Counted from the first letter of the stretch, positions 13,443 through 26,474 are shown. The stretch is 64,000 bases of DNA from Vitis vinifera (GCF_030704535.1 NC_081817.1:3363001-3427000), one strand, 5' to 3'. Notes: generated by a model not told the origin, from the letters alone. Translations and numbers: made by a program.

Positions 13443-14241
13443 CCAATGTTTTCAAAATTGGACCGATTATCGAATCAGAAAAATTATCGATTCACGATTC
13501 ACTGGTCGGACCAGCGGTCGAACCAATGACGTCATTAATATATATTTGATATATTATTAAAATAAAATAAAAAAAATCTATCTAAAATTTGATATTATCT
13601 ATTATATTTGTTGAATTTTTTCACAATTTTTTACTTGTCAATCAACCCAATATTTTCAATAATTTCAATGTGCAATAAATAAAACAAAAATAAAAAATAA
13701 AATATTAAACATATCACTACAATTATAATCAATAATTTTTTTAAAAAAAAATTAAATAAATTAAATATAAAACATCAAAATTAAATTTTAAAAAACTAAA
13801 ATTGAAAGCTCTTTGGGAAGTTCAAGACTTCTAGTTGTGGGGGGAGAGGGGGAGTTTCTCTAGTGCGCCGGTGGGGGGTGGGGCTTTGTAGGCGGGGAAG
13901 TGATGTTGGGTGCTGTCGACAAGACGATGGGATTTGCAATGTTTTGGGGTGGGGTTCCCAACGTCGGGGGTTCTGTCAGCTAGATGATGCTCCAGGCAGC
14001 AATGGAGGTATTGTTGCCGATCGGACGACGCTCCAGGCAATAGTGGGGGTACTAGCCACACAGGGAAGGGGAAAGAAAAATGAACTGTTGGGTCCGAAGG
14101 GAACCGCTTGGTTCGTCCAGTTTGTCGGTTGAATTATTGGTTCAAACGGTTTGATTTTGGTTCGATCTCTTTCCGATCCAATTGGTTGGATCGGACCGAA
14201 ACTGTGATCGGTCGACGATCCCATCCGATTTTTAAAACCAT
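13443..14241. mobile_element. non-autonomous hAT-like DNA transposon with target-site duplication
   Basis: The 0.8-kb element is bounded by the 8-base direct repeat gataaaaa at 13435-13442 and 14242-14249, extendable to nine bases with a following c. The ends are imperfect inverted repeats: the left begins ATGTTTTCAAAATTGGACCG after two bases, and the right end read in reverse begins ATGGTTTTAAAAATCGGATGG. Beyond these the ends share GGACCGATT/GGATCGGACCG-type sequence. The middle (about 13810-14090) is GC-rich, with an imperfect internal repeat around GACGCTCCAGGCA. Open frames on both strands of this middle are by-products with no transposase motif. An 8-base duplication fits hAT; nine would fit Mutator-like elements. 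Confidence 0.75.
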
Positions 14242-14249
14242 GATAAAAA

Positions 14250-17200
14250 CTGTCTGATTACTATTCAACACCGCATGTCAAACATTAAATACAGAAAACA
14301 TTAAACGTATTAAATGTCACAACTATTACTAAGTATAAACACTAGACTTCAAAGCTTATAAACCATTACGACCCAACAATCATTGGTGTTAAATACGCAA
14401 TCAATGACATAATAAAAGAATAGAGAAGACATTACTTTTGGGTAGAAGGATAAATACCCATTAATCACTAGAAAGAAAGTACGTTGTCATTTTTTTAGTG
14501 ATCTCTTATTCAAGTTTTCCTTACCTAATTTAAGCTTTCAAGGGTTGTGTCCGAAAAACCTATCTGGACACTTTTTTACATATGCATCCACCGTATAACT
14601 CAATCGGAAGCTAGTCGGATACTCACATTGTTTGTCGTGTACCAACAATGCTTGTGGTGTGTATGAATGATTTGAATCTTATAGAAATTTATAAAGACTC
14701 ACAAAAATAATCAACTGAGGATAGAAGGAATTTAAAGTAAAACAACTTAGTACTTAGTAGGCAAATATAGAGAAAGGTTTGACTTGGTCCCTTGTTCCAT
14801 CTACTAAATGATAACTGTCACATATCAACCCAAAAACTTAGATCTAAGTATTGAAAAATAACCAATTGATTAATCATTAAAAATTTAAGTGGGATGATGA
14901 CATTCAGAGTCGAGCTGTATCCAGAGTTGAGACAGCTAAAAATATTCAACTTGGAGCATATGTTTCTCAAGACATGCCTTTTCCCTGTAATAGAATCCAG
15001 TCAAAACCTGGAAAATGGGTTATTAAGTGACTTTTTCCTCCAAACATTAAGTTGAAGGACTAGGAATCAAATAAATTAAAAAAGAAAAAGAAAAAGAAAA
15101 AGAGAAGGAAAAAGAAAATCTGGGCATTGATTGGTTGATTACCCATTAGTGGAAATGAAAGACAAAAGATAATAAATTGAAAACACAAACAACACATACT
15201 TTGAATTCAAAAATCATTAGTGCACAAAATTGACTACCCTAAAACACCAAGTTCGTTTTGAATGTGTGAGTGCTGGCTCTGTCAGCACTTAAAATGGGTT
15301 TTGAATTCTAAGAAAACAGTAAAGCCCACGGGAAACATGGATTCTGATTCTCAGCACAACTCCCAACTTTTTTCAATGTTTGGACATGGGGTTTTGGCTC
15401 TTTTTGTTTGTCAGTTGCATCTCAATATGCCAAACAACAAATTATTAAGTAGGGAGATGATCCAAAATCCAAGCATACTGCCCCAAATTCACATCAAAGC
15501 CAGCATGAGGGTCCCCTTGTCTCCTCTTCTCCACGTAGGGTCCCAACCCAAATGTTTAAGTTTTAATTCTTTTCTAAACTAGCTCAATAGAGAAAAATCT
15601 CCTGATGAGTATTTGATTGATTACTTACTAATGGAGGAGTGCTGTTAAGACATTAATCCATGGTTTTGTAGCAGTACCCAGTCATAAAAGGAAGCACCCA
15701 TTTCTCATTGTGGTAAAGAAAGCCGTCTAAGGTTTGGGTGGAATTTGAAGGATGTCAAAGGCCCATCCCATCATTGTACAAAGGAAGAGGTCCAAAGGTT
15801 CGGCAGTATCGAATTTGTTTTTTATTTTATTTAACTTGACTGCTCAGGAGAAAAGAAAACGAAATTTCCCACCATCCAAACAACCCCCATTTCAAGATAT
15901 TTTCAAATCAAAACTCTGCAGTGTGAACATTAAAGAAGCAAGCCGCTGTTTGATGAGTTTGTTTGTTTATTAGAAAAAACATCAACTTAAAAATCAGATT
16001 GATTATACCATTTAACCATTTTTACTTTATGATACTTGGCATAGGGATATGAACAGAACCAAATGGAAAAGGGTTCCTTTCCCTGTCCCATTCCTGATTT
16101 TAGAGTAGACGGGACGCAGAAGGGGAATCTTATCACTATTCCTCTTGTAAATTTATTCCCTTTCCTTGTCTCGTTTCTCATTGTAGTAGACCTTTTTCCT
16201 ACGTCATTCCTCATTTTAGAGGAGACTAGACGGGGAGTCTCATAACCCAAGTACCCAGGGACAGACCCCTTTCAAATTTAAATTAATAATTGGAGTTACA
16301 CGAAATGCCAGGCAGTGAAGGCGACAGGTTTAATTTGAAAGGTATTCTATTTGGGCAACAATGCTGAACCATACGCTGAGTCTTTCCCTGGCAAACAAAC
16401 AGCAGCAGGGCTAGAAGTATCCTAAAGTCTGTAGTCTTGGTCTCACCTCTTAAAAAGAATTGCCATAGTTGAACGTAAACGACCCGATTGTTTGTGTCCT
16501 TTCCCCAAGGAAGACTAGCTAAATAAAAATCCTTCCCTCCTAGCCACAAGGAAGAATTGGGTTAAATTCTTTTTGGGTATTTTTGCCATCCCCAACTCGG
16601 CTGCTGCTAGTTAATCCAGGATAGCATCTAAATTGAGCTGAAAACCAAATTCACACACCATCATAAAGACATTGTTCCATGAATTCATAACCAGCACAAT
16701 GGTGTTGATCTGATCATCCCTTGATTTTGATTATTGATGGAGAATTTCAAAATTCTTGCAGTCCATATGATGCACTTCCACCAAGCCAGTTTCTACTCCA
16801 ATTCTTTCAACCATTTGTAGCTGACAATGAAAACAAAGAATATGAGTTTTTCTTACCCTTTTGAAAAGGCAAGAGACGCCTCATCCTCCTAGGTTGCTGC
16901 TCAACCATATCCAACAGAAGCAATTCCCCTTTGGACTAGATGCCATACCTGTTAATCACCCTACAATTAATCTTTTTCATGGTATAAGATATAAATATTG
17001 ATGGAGACACAGAAGACCCAAACTCTCATTCGAAACAAAAACATATCTACCTAAGACAATTTGCACTTCATTTTGTGATTATGGCTGTTGCAGTTGAAGC
17101 CTATGACAAAGTAATGCTTTGGAAACTAACACACACCCACCAACAAGATAAGCTTAAATATGTCAGAATTGAGAAGCAAACTTCTGTAGAATCATTATTA

Positions 17201-17528
17201 TATATAGATATTTTATAAATTTCTGAAAAAAAAATGACTGAACTTGAAGACAACAGACTGGAGCTAAAACTGCTAATTGGAAATGATGAAAGAAAGGAGT
17301 GCAGGTAGTTTAATTCAATCCATGAAACTAGAGAAGGTATTCTGGTACATGAGGGTTGTGTATACTATCCAGAATCCAACTCCAAATTCATAGTTGGGTT
17401 TTTTTTCTTCTTTTTCTTCAGACCCTACCCTTCATTTCATGGCTTTCTATATGTACAGCACAATGACCCAATAACCATGTCTTCAATCTCTGAATACTGA
17501 AGGAAAAAGATTTGCGTTCCTTCCAACA
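14250..17528. other. intergenic region with moderately complex sequence; no assigned gene
   Basis: This spacer is less AT-rich than average, notably 15200-16600 and 16600-17450. Two minus-strand patches look superficially exon-like: about 16850-16930, an open stretch ending near a GGTAAG, and about 16735-16825, preceded by TGTCAG. They do not join in frame and match nothing I know. A 41-codon plus-strand frame starts near 17082. The right end is the 3' flank of the RING gene. Confidence 0.4.
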
Positions 17529-18614
17529 TCACCATCTCCTAATTCCACTGTTAACTTCAAGGGCCCACGCTCTACGATTCCGTGAAGATGAACCCAAAGT
17601 TAACAAGGAACTACTGCTCCTACGTCTACTTCCAGATTCTGAGCTCGAACTAGAAGAGGACGATCCATGCCCCCCAAAGCAAGCCAACAGATTCCGAAAC
17701 ATCCGTCCCAATCCGCCCCTCTCTTGATTCCTATTCGTTCGCGACGTCCACGAAATTCTTCTCGGAGCACCGCCATTGTTAAACCCACCGTCCATTTCTG
17801 TATAAACTACCGGAAGCTCTCGCTCGCCGCCTCTTCTGCCTCCCGAAAACCTCCCTACAGCAAACCCACCACCCGGAAGCCTCCATATCGTCAAACCCAC
17901 GGTTTCCTCGGGGGTTTGCTCGTTGGATTCCGGCGAGTTTCGCTCTTCGGAGGGCAATTCGTGTCGGCAAACGGGACAAGAGTTGCGGAGGGAGAGCCAT
18001 GGTAGGATGCAATCGGAGTGATATATGTGCTTACAAGGCATTTCGCGAGCTTCGGCGCCCAATTCGAAGGGTTCTTTGCATACAGCACAGTGATGTTCTG
18101 TGTTTACATGAGCATCCGCGATCTCAATTGTGGGCATCGCCTCAATCGCCGCCTTCGACGCCGGAGGTTGCTCGTACCGCCCAATTCCGTTGATTTCCAT
18201 CTGCGAAAGCTGTTCGAGAAGCCGGTCAAAACCCGATCCCAGCAAAAACTCCGACACACTGGCCGGCAACGGCCTAAGCCCCGAACCGCCACCGTCGTCG
18301 TAGTAAAGATCAAACGCACCTCTATCTCCACCCTCGCCGCCACCCTCATCAGCTGTTCCCCTCATAACGATGACCGGATTGAACGGCGACCGGTCACCAC
18401 GGCCCCTCCGGATGCGCCGGACCGCCGAATGGGAATTCTGAGCCGAATTGGGCCGATTCTCAATCATGTACATCGCAGCCGCAGGAAACCTGTGGGGGCG
18501 CCGAGGCTGTTCCTCGATCTCCTCCAGAAAACCCCCATCGCAATCGGGACAGACGATTGCATCGTGACTCCAAACCCTAACGAACCGATTGCAACTATAG
18601 CACCAATACGACAT
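17529..18614 (-). CDS. RING-H2 E3 ubiquitin ligase with zinc-ribbon and DUF1117 domains, RDUF1/2-like, single exon
   Basis: The 361-residue protein has three landmarks in order. Residues 4-25 are a small zinc ribbon (YWCYSC ... CPDC). Residues 176-216 are a complete RING-H2 finger with ligands C176, C179, C194, H196, H199, C202, C213 and C216. Residues about 238-290 are the DUF1117 signature ([20 protein letters not shown] ... GAPRRISW). This order defines the plant RDUF family; Arabidopsis RDUF1 and RDUF2 are cytosolic/nuclear E3 ligases that affect ABA and drought responses. The linker is Gly/Asp-rich, and the tail has a serine run near 318-325 followed by an Arg/Ser-rich stretch. The ATG at 18614 is the first in frame and places the zinc ribbon at the N terminus as in relatives. 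Long open frames on the opposite strand are shadows of its GC-rich codons. Confidence 0.92.
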   Translation of the reverse strand: MSYWCYSCNRFVRVWSHDAIVCPDCDGGFLEEIEEQPRRPHRFPAAAMYMIENRPNSAQNSHSAVRRIRRGRGDRSPFNPVIVMRGTADEGGGEGGDRGAFDLYYDDGGGSGLRPLPASVSEFLLGSGFDRLLEQLSQMEINGIGRYEQPPASKAAIEAMPTIEIADAHVNTEHHCAVCKEPFELGAEAREMPCKHIYHSDCILPWLSLRNSCPVCRHELPSEERNSPESNEQTPEETVGLTIWRLPGGGFAVGRFSGGRRGGERELPVVYTEMDGGFNNGGAPRRISWTSRTNRNQERGGLGRMFRNLLACFGGHGSSSSSSSSESGSRRRSSSSLLTLGSSSRNRRAWALEVNSGIRRW

Positions 18615-18835
18615 CGTATAGAGATGTCAGCCGGTTAGAAACACCGTAGAATTGAATTGAACGAAGAAATTTGACGCAAATCAGAGAGACAAAAAAGAGA
18701 ACGCTTCGGGCAGATATAAAAGAAATAATGTTTGGATGGGAAGAAAATGCGAGAAAAGCATTATAAAGGTAGCGTGAGAGGTCGCAACGCAAAGCGCGTC
18801 GTTTGTTAGCGTGTCAACTACGCTTAGCTCGTTTT

Positions 18836-18843
18836 ACACGTGT
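18836..18843. promoter_or_regulatory. palindromic G-box/ABRE upstream of the RING gene
   Basis: The sequence is ACACGTGT, extended to ACACGTGTC on the plus strand, about 225 bases upstream of the RDUF-like ATG. This is a strong ABA-response element core bound by bZIP factors. It fits the ABA link of the RDUF family, although a single box does not prove regulation. Confidence 0.5.
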
Positions 18844-18849
18844 CATACT

Positions 18850-21800
18850 CCCATTGGCCCCCTCCCTACGCATTCAGTACAGATTATGTATATACGTAGA
18901 AATTACTGAAAATCTTTTCTCTTTTTATTAAAATCCCTCTAGAAAATATTATTCTACATTTCTACCCATATTCTATATCTAAAATTTTTCATATCATCCA
19001 TGTGTTCACATTGGATGCCAAAAAGCGAATAAGGATTCCTCCATTCCAAAGTTGACCGCACGTGAAAAAGCTCAGAACAATCAGACATGCACACGCTTGG
19101 AAACTTTCCCATCCTATTTAATTTAACTTCACCCCCAAACACGCCCTTTTGGTTGTTTCCCATCATCTTCTTCCTCTTCCTCTCCCCTCTTCTTTTCTAG
19201 GCAATTTCCTTGCTCTTTTCTCTCTCTTTCCCTCCTCCCTGTACCTTGTACTCATAAAAAGCTCATCTCTTTATCCTACTCAGTCTGTCCTCAACAGATG
19301 ATGAGTGTAAGCTTACTTTGCATGCAAGCTTCTTGAGGAATGGGGCATGGCGACTTCCTCTCAAAGTCATTTTCTTAATATATATTTTATCTGTGACCCA
19401 CAGATTTTTTAAATTTATGATTTAGTAATGAATGTTTTACTAGGAAGAAGAGAAAAAGGAGGATGTGGTACCGCCCTAACCACCAAGGCTTTGTTTGGCT
19501 GAAAATTGCAATGAGGGGACAAAGCAATCTCTATAATATCAAATCTGTTTGTTTGGAGGGAAAGAAATTGGAGATGGGTTTCCCCTAAAAGCAAATAAAA
19601 AACAAAAACAAGGATAAAAACAATTTCCAACCATTGATCCAAAAACCAAGGAAAGTTGATGGCGTGGGACAGGCCAATCTAAAATGTTTGTTTGGGGAAA
19701 CAATATAATAATTTTGGAGGAAGCACAAAATAATTGATGACAACTCAACATTCCACATGATGACATGTCTTCAAACACATGGCAGGCGTTAAGTGTGTAT
19801 GGGCTATGGAGGAGGGTTATCTGTCACAAATCTCCTCCATTAAAGTGAGTTGACTATGCATGATCTCCTGGAATTGTATATGATTAGGATGATCTCAGTC
19901 TGACTGGGCAGCTTCATCTAGATGCTATTTTATCAAGATTTTGATTCTTCACCTTGGAGGTAATATTCTGGGATCATCGGATATTTAATGTATCATGAGA
20001 ACTAATGGGTGTCTTTTGGGCATTATTATTATTATTATTATTTGCACTCTAATTGGCGATTTTGCTTTAGGGGAATCCACACAAAATGGTTATTTATTTG
20101 AGCATTAAAATAAAAGAGATTGTTTTTTGAATTTTGAATGAAAATAATTTATTTTTAAAAAATCCACAAATTAAATTTATTAACAAAATAATTTTCAAAT
20201 TAGCGATTTTCATTGACTTGGAAAGTTACAAAACTATAATTGGTAACTATGATTTTATGTTTTTTTAAATAATCAAAATCATAATCACTAATTAAGATTT
20301 TAAATTTAAGCTTAAATCATAGTTAATAACTATGATTTTAAAGATAAGTTGAAAACTATAATCACTAATTACAATTTTATGTTTAAAAAAATTCAAAAAT
20401 AAAATTACTAACTATGTTTTTGTGACAAAAAAAAAAAATCTCATGTCATGTGGATGTTACATAACTGAGAAATGTGGATGTTAGCATAAACGAGTAACAT
20501 TAATTTGAAAATTATTTTGGTAAGGAATCTACTTTATTGAATTTTTTTAAATGAATTATTTCTAGTCTAAACTCTTCCTTTTTTTTAAGTGTCTTTTTAA
20601 TAATATTTGATAACATTTTTTTTGCTTTGTTTTGTTTTATTTTTCCTATTTATATTACCCATCCTTTTGGTTATTTGAATAATCTACCCTTGTTGCTCAT
20701 TATTTGAAATTTAGGGCATATTAAAAATCAATTCTTTGAAACCCTTTTTTTTAATAGAAAATAGTTTTCTAACCTAGTGAAAAATGATTAATTTGATTGA
20801 GTAAAACACCCAAAGAGAGAGAGGGTGAATTGGGTATTAAAAAGCTTTTAAAAAAACAATAGAAAAATAAAAAGTAAGAAAATAAATTAAAGAAATTGAA
20901 AGAAAAAGGTACAAATTCATTCATAATGTTTGGATCGTGTATGTCCACTTTTCTCAAACTGTTAGTCAAATGAGAGTTCTATTATCACTAAAACTTTTAA
21001 AATTAAAGTCTTCAGATTTCTTATGCTTTGAATTTATAAGTTTCAATAGACCTTTATAATCTCTTCAAGTTTAAAATCAACTCGAAATTTATTCTCTCAC
21101 GATGAGTTAATAACAAATGGATTTAATGCTACCAATCCTAGAACTAGTTTAGCTCATAATACAATAAAAGTTAGATTGAATTTGAAGGCGAACTAAAAGA
21201 ATTTGCAAATGAAAAATCAATACACTTGGAAGAAGAGTTTTGAACGAGTAAAAAGAATATTTTTCCAATTAAATGTAGTTGTTCTTATTCAATTTATAGG
21301 TTTTTAGCTTGGTAACCCAAAAAGCCACAAATAACTTTGGACTAGTCAAGGACCAATTTGACCAATTCACTAACCATTAAGCATTAATTGGTCTACAAGT
21401 AACCATTGGGGTTTTTGAATTCAACTAAAGGTACAATAGATCCTTGATTGGTCAAGGCTATGCCTTAACCAATTGCACCATAACTATTGGAAGAGAAAAA
21501 AAAGTTTAGGACACCCTCAATCGATTGAATTGATTCCTAATTAGTTTGACCACTTTGGTTATACTAAAAAGTGCTTAAAATAGTTTGATTTGAGATTTGG
21601 AACTTCTAATAACTTGTGTACACCTTACAACATTTTACAAACTTTTAGAAAGAATTTAGTTCTAGGTTTTGAATATAAAACAAAATTCATCTATTTCCTT
21701 GATTAATAAATGGTTTGAAACTCAAGAAAAAATGAAAATAGACTTTTAAATGCATGAATATACAATTTGGACCTAAGCACAACAAGTATTATCTTACAAG

Positions 21801-23169
21801 TTGTCGTAGGTCATTTCAAGTCTTTAGTGACTCCAAGACTTCCATGGCGTAACTTTCTTTCGTGGTTGTTTCAATTTTTTTTAGATTTAATTAAACTTGA
21901 AAAATTAATTTGATTTAAGTTATTGGTAAACTTAACTTTGCTTTGTAATTATCAAAACTTGATTAAAATAACATTTGAGCTAACATAAAAATGAGAGAAA
22001 CAATTTTTTGAAAAATTGTTCAAATTAATCTAAGAATATATTATTTTTTTAGAATAGATTTAAGATAATTTTAGTTTTTTTTTTTTTTGGAGTATTCTAA
22101 GTAATAACTAAAAATATAAAAAATATTTTGAGAACTTTTATATTGTATATAAACATACAATACTTTTCATAGAGATTAAGTTTTTTCTTTTAAAAAAATT
22201 GTTTTTCATATTTGAATTCTTGAACAAAAAAAAAAATTCTTTAAAAACAATTGAAAATTCTCAAAAACTATTTTTGAAGGATCATGTTGGAAAACATTAC
22301 CAAAAAGAGCGTTAGAATTTTTGTGCAGGGGCACGAGTCCATATTGGATAAGGCTTCAGGATATACGATCATGTGGTTGGGCCTGATGGGTTGTAGGTAA
22401 CCAGAACCAAGCCCTCTAATTGGACGTGGGCTGATTTGAAGGCCTAATCCCACATCCCAATGACCATGAGATTAGACTACAACTCATCATATTGGAAGCA
22501 GGCTTGTTGCCAATCCAAGCTCAACCCGAGATAACAAAGTCTCCACACCCATTTGTGTTTGTTAGTAATTCTATGCAACATTTCTTTTTTTTCTAATTTT
22601 TGAAAAATTTTAACTTTCAAATATTAAAAATATTAAAAACGTTTCCTAAAATCATTATTAAACGTAAACTCAATTTAATCCAATTTCTAACCAAGATGTT
22701 AAAATTAACAGAGTCTCAACCTCAATTCAATTCCATCAAAATTCAAAGTCAACTTAACGTATCTCTTCAACGGATCATTTGATGTTAATATTTTCAAAAG
22801 TATTATATTTTAATAAATATTTAAAAAATAATAATATTTTTGTCAAAAATTCCCTTTGGGCCTGGTCCCCTAGGATTGGAAATTGACTGGGCCTAACTGA
22901 GCCTTTTTTTTTTTTTCAGAAATTCCATGAAAAAAAGGCATATGAAAAAAGAACAATGAATTAATATATGGGTCAAATTAACATATATATTATCATTAAT
23001 ATATATCTTATAATAAAATTATTCTCACTCAAATTATTCAACAATTTCAAAAAAAAAAAAAAAAGTCGAAAGAAAAATAAATGAATACAAGTCCCACCCA
23101 TATACAAAAACCTGAGTGAAATACATGATCCGTCATGGCAAATAACAACATAAATCTTACCTTTTTTTT
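18850..23169. other. intergenic region between the RING and GPAT genes
   Basis: The left part (18850-19330) is promoter-like, with pyrimidine tracts, CACGTG-related boxes and a TATA-like run near 19255, but no protein frame follows. From about 19400 on it is AT-rich with degenerate repeats. A GC-richer patch at about 22310-22560 looks like the remnant of a mobile element but could not be named. The final part is the 3' flank of the GPAT gene. Confidence 0.45.
20245..20480. repeat. degenerate tandem repeat, period about 82-83 bases
   Basis: The phrase AACTATG recurs at 20245, 20328 and 20410, each copy followed by a TTTTA-rich stretch. The intervening motif ATAATCACTAATTA also recurs. The copies are diverged and the third is partial. 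Confidence 0.5.
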
Positions 23170-24979
23170 TCAGTGAATAAAAGGCTTAAAGTTGGTGACC
23201 ACCTTCTTCATCTGATCAAGAAATGAAATGTATGATACTATTCCATCGTTCCCTGCAAGAACCCTATACTTGTCCTTCCTAGTAAAGTTGGTGCATTCAA
23301 ACCCTAGCGTAGCTGCTAAGATCCTCTGCACATAATTCGCCACATCATGTGGACTTTTCCCTGCTGAGCATGTAGCTTCCACTGGTAACTGGTTCAAGAA
23401 GGTCACTTCGTAGATGGGTCGAGGGTTCATGAAGAAGAAGATAGGGTCCAAACCCTTCCAGCCCCTTGCTGTGGTTGCATGAAAAAACCCCACCCTGTAA
23501 TTCATGGCAACCGGCACGATCCTGTCGGTTAATTCAGCGAAAAGTGCGCTGAATCTCAAAAGAAAGGGTTCTCGGCAGGTTGTTCCCTCAGGACATACTG
23601 CTAAATCCCCTTTTGCCAACTCTCTTTTGATCTTCTCGGCGTCCACATGTCTAATTCTAGTTAACCGGACGGTGGGAATAGGCGATAGGATCTCCGATAA
23701 CCTGGAAATGGAGTATGTTACCGCCGGAATGCTACGCTGGAGGACAGTGGACAAGACAACAGGGTCCATTAGGGTTCGGTGAGTGCAGACGAAGAGCACA
23801 CCAGAGTCGGAGCCAGAGGCTGGCGGCGGTGGTTTTCCTTTCACAATGATCTTGCCGCCGAGTAGTCGAGACATGTAGGGAATGAGCCACATCGGTAACA
23901 ACATGCCCATGGCAATGCGAGTTATTGCAATCAAGATGCCAAAAGGAATCCAGAAGATGATCAGGAGTGCTGTAGAGGGTAACGGGCGCTTTACGAGGCG
24001 GCCGTCATGGAAGATCACAGGAAGGGGGCGGAGGAGCTGGCGGTCACGGTCTTGATTAGTCATGAATGGGGGATGAGATTGTTCCTGCACACAAGCCATG
24101 GTTTTCGTAATGGTTGGCATTAACGTATGCATGTGGTGCAACTACTGCAATGAATAGTGTAAAAAGTGGACTCAAAGAATTTGGCTGATTAGGGCAACAA
24201 CTCCACGTCACCTTGCTCATAATTTCTAAGCATACCAACCTAAGAAATGATTTAAACACATTGAAGAGAATTAATTTGATACCAAAATCTTGCTTCTTTG
24301 CTAAGAATACCCAAATCAATTCTGAACTCAAATCAGAAAGCTCTTTTTTCTGTTAAGTTTTAGAACAATTGTAGTATCAATTCAATCCTTTTCATGATTT
24401 CTTATAGGGAAAGAGTATTAAAATGTTTACCCTGCATAAAGATAAAAATGATGAACCAGATGGGATCCTTCCTAGCCCCATGTCTGGTTGGTTATCCTCA
24501 AACAGCATGCTAACACGATCAGCAATGGAGCCAGCTTCATTCCTAGTGAAACCAGTGGCGAACCCGAACCGGTTCACGACAAGTTCGCTCCCGATAACCT
24601 CATCAGCTCGCAGATGCTCCTTCAGGAACCTCTCCACCATAACCCTAGGAGTCTTGGTCACCACAACTCTTCTATCATAAGAGCTAAAGACCTTCCAAGC
24701 CTCCATATCAAGATCATCCATGTAAAACTTAGGCAAAACCGCTCTCGCCACCGATTCGATCTCTGATTCATGAACCCCAGCAAAGGCTACAAAGATGGCC
24801 AGCCTGAGTCCAGCATCCCCCATCCCAAACATGTCCAACAACCGAATAATCGGCCATAGGATGAGCAACAAAGCAAACCGAACTAACCCTGAAGCCTCAA
24901 ATGCCACTAACATGAAGTAGGAGAAGGGGTCAGGGTCCTTGACAAGGGTCCCTTCGAGCTCAGAAACAACAGACTCCAT
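23170..24979 (-). CDS. sn-glycerol-3-phosphate acyltransferase, suberin-type GPAT5/7-like, two exons
   Basis: Exon 1 is 24979-24431 and exon 2 is 24084-23170; the GTAAAC donor and TGTGCAG acceptor join in phase 0 after 183 codons to give 487 residues. Arabidopsis GPAT5 is about 500. The N-terminal half is a haloacid-dehalogenase-like domain, followed by hydrophobic segments near residues 220-255. The acyltransferase block has THRTLMDP (His285, Asp290), PEGTTCREP (about 348-356) and VPVAMNY. The enzyme transfers acyl-CoA-derived omega-oxidised fatty acids to glycerol-3-phosphate at the ER for suberin or cutin. The phosphatase nucleophile motif DxDGT is ELEGT (Glu7, Glu9), as in GPAT5/7, so lysophosphatidate rather than monoacylglycerol is the expected product. 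The C terminus resembles GPAT5 more than GPAT4/6/8. GPAT1 or RAM2-like identity is less likely but not excluded. Confidence 0.9.
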
Positions 24980-25121
24980 TAGGGTATTATTGCAGTTGCT
25001 GATTTCAAAATGTTTGGGTGTAGCTTGAGGATGACAAGGGTTATAAGGTTACTGGGATTAGGGTTTTGATTGACTGGGCTCTAATGTGGGAATGAGGCCG
25101 TTTATCAGTTTACAACTACCC

Positions 25122-25129
25122 CTTTTATA
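25122..25129 (-). promoter_or_regulatory. TATA box of the GPAT gene
   Basis: The minus strand reads TATAAAAG about 145 bases upstream of the GPAT start codon, implying a leader of roughly 110 bases. Confidence 0.55.
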
Positions 25130-26402
25130 AAATTTTTACACTCTTTTTCTTAGGGTGGATATATCTACATGAATAGAAGGATTATACGCCACGTTACCAT
25201 ACAAAGATTGATTACGTAACTCCAACAACTTTGTCTAATTGTTAGATCCATGTGTCCAGCTAAAAGTTCGTCTAATACCATGAGCCATGTATGTATGTCA
25301 TTTTATAAGATGAGATAACCTTCTATCTATGGCAGTAAATTGGTGGCATATCCAAATTTCGTTTATGAAATTGATTGGAATGTATAGATTTTGATACTTT
25401 ATAAAAAAGTAATCATTTATTTAGAAGTTGAAACTAGTTTATATATGCCCGAGATTGAGGGGTGGTATGAACAATGATCAAAAGGTCATGTTTGAAATAT
25501 TAGCTTTCATAGAGTCAAAAGTTTTTTCATTTGTTTAAGACTACGTTTAGTTTTTGGAAAATTTAAGGAAAAAAACGAGGAAAAGAAAAGTATATGAAAA
25601 ATAAATAAATAATAAATTTAACGTTAATAAATTATTTTTATATATTACTTCAAACTCATTTTTACTTATTTAACTTGTCTATGTAAAAATTAAATAATTT
25701 AAAAAATATAAGTTTCTTAATATTTTTAATTATATTTGACTTTTTTAATTATTTTTCATAATAGAATTAAATATAAGAAAATTATTTTTTTTAACATTTT
25801 TTTTTTCTTAATACTTTATAAAAATCAAACATAGCATAAGTATTTAAATATTTGAAAAAATAAAAATAAAAACCCTCTAAAAAGTATTCAAATTTTTATA
25901 CTCCACAAGCTCAAAGTTAATACATAAGTAGTCAAAAGTAATAGTATTTTTTTTTTTTATAAAAAATAAATAAAATCCTAATTATTTTTAGGTAATTATA
26001 TTAAATTGTACTCTAATTTAGAGATAGTACCTAAATAGTCAAAAGTAAAACTATTGTTAACTAAAAATTGTGCAAAATCCTAATTACTTTTAGATAAATA
26101 TATTAAATTTAAATTTCATAAAATTTGATTCACATTTTCTATTTTTTAATTTGTATCAAAACACATTTTTTCGTATATTCAAAAGAAAATTTTATACTTA
26201 TTTGATTAATTTTATTATAAAAGCTTATGATATAAATAAAAAAATTTATATAAAAGATGGAAAAATATTATGTCTTACAAAAAATCTAGTTTAATTGATA
26301 TTTGTAAAACTTTTATAATATTAATATCATGCCTTTAAAATTTCTAACTGAAGTCATGAATAAAAAACTTTGCCTTAACCTAATACGTTTCTATAAAATT
26401 GC

Positions 26403-26474
26403 ATGTTCATGAATCTATAGTCTTTTTTAATTACCCAACTTGTTAAATTCATGTTCATGAATCTATAGTCTTTT
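26403..26474. repeat. 25-base direct repeat at 47-base spacing
   Basis: The same 25 bases, beginning CATGTTCATGAATC and ending TCTTTT, occur at 26403-26427 and 26450-26474. The match is perfect, which implies a recent local duplication. Confidence 0.85.

Noticed and set aside
13831-14224. Open frames on both strands in the GC-rich core of the hAT-like element
   Set aside because: They overlap each other, have no transposase motif, and reflect base composition.
16735-16930. Two exon-like minus-strand patches between 16.7 and 16.9 kb
   Set aside because: The splice signals do not join them in frame, and neither resembles a known family.
18018-18638. 206-codon plus-strand open frame opposite the RING gene
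   Set aside because: It is a shadow of the GC-rich RDUF-like coding sequence on the minus strand. It has no domain, and the opposite frame carries all zinc ligands.
19310-19380. Possible microRNA hairpin around GAGGAATGGGGCATGG
   Set aside because: Only about six to nine pairs form (GAGGAA with TTCCTC), and no known mature microRNA was recognised.
20790-22300. LTR retrotransposon beginning near GAGAGAGAGGGTGAATTGGG
   Set aside because: The phrase recalls some plant repeats, but no second LTR, primer site or polyprotein frame was found.
24056-24331. 91-codon minus-strand frame between the GPAT exons
   Set aside because: It lies mainly in the GPAT intron; the acceptor at 24085 and family conservation show that only the part below 24084 is exon.
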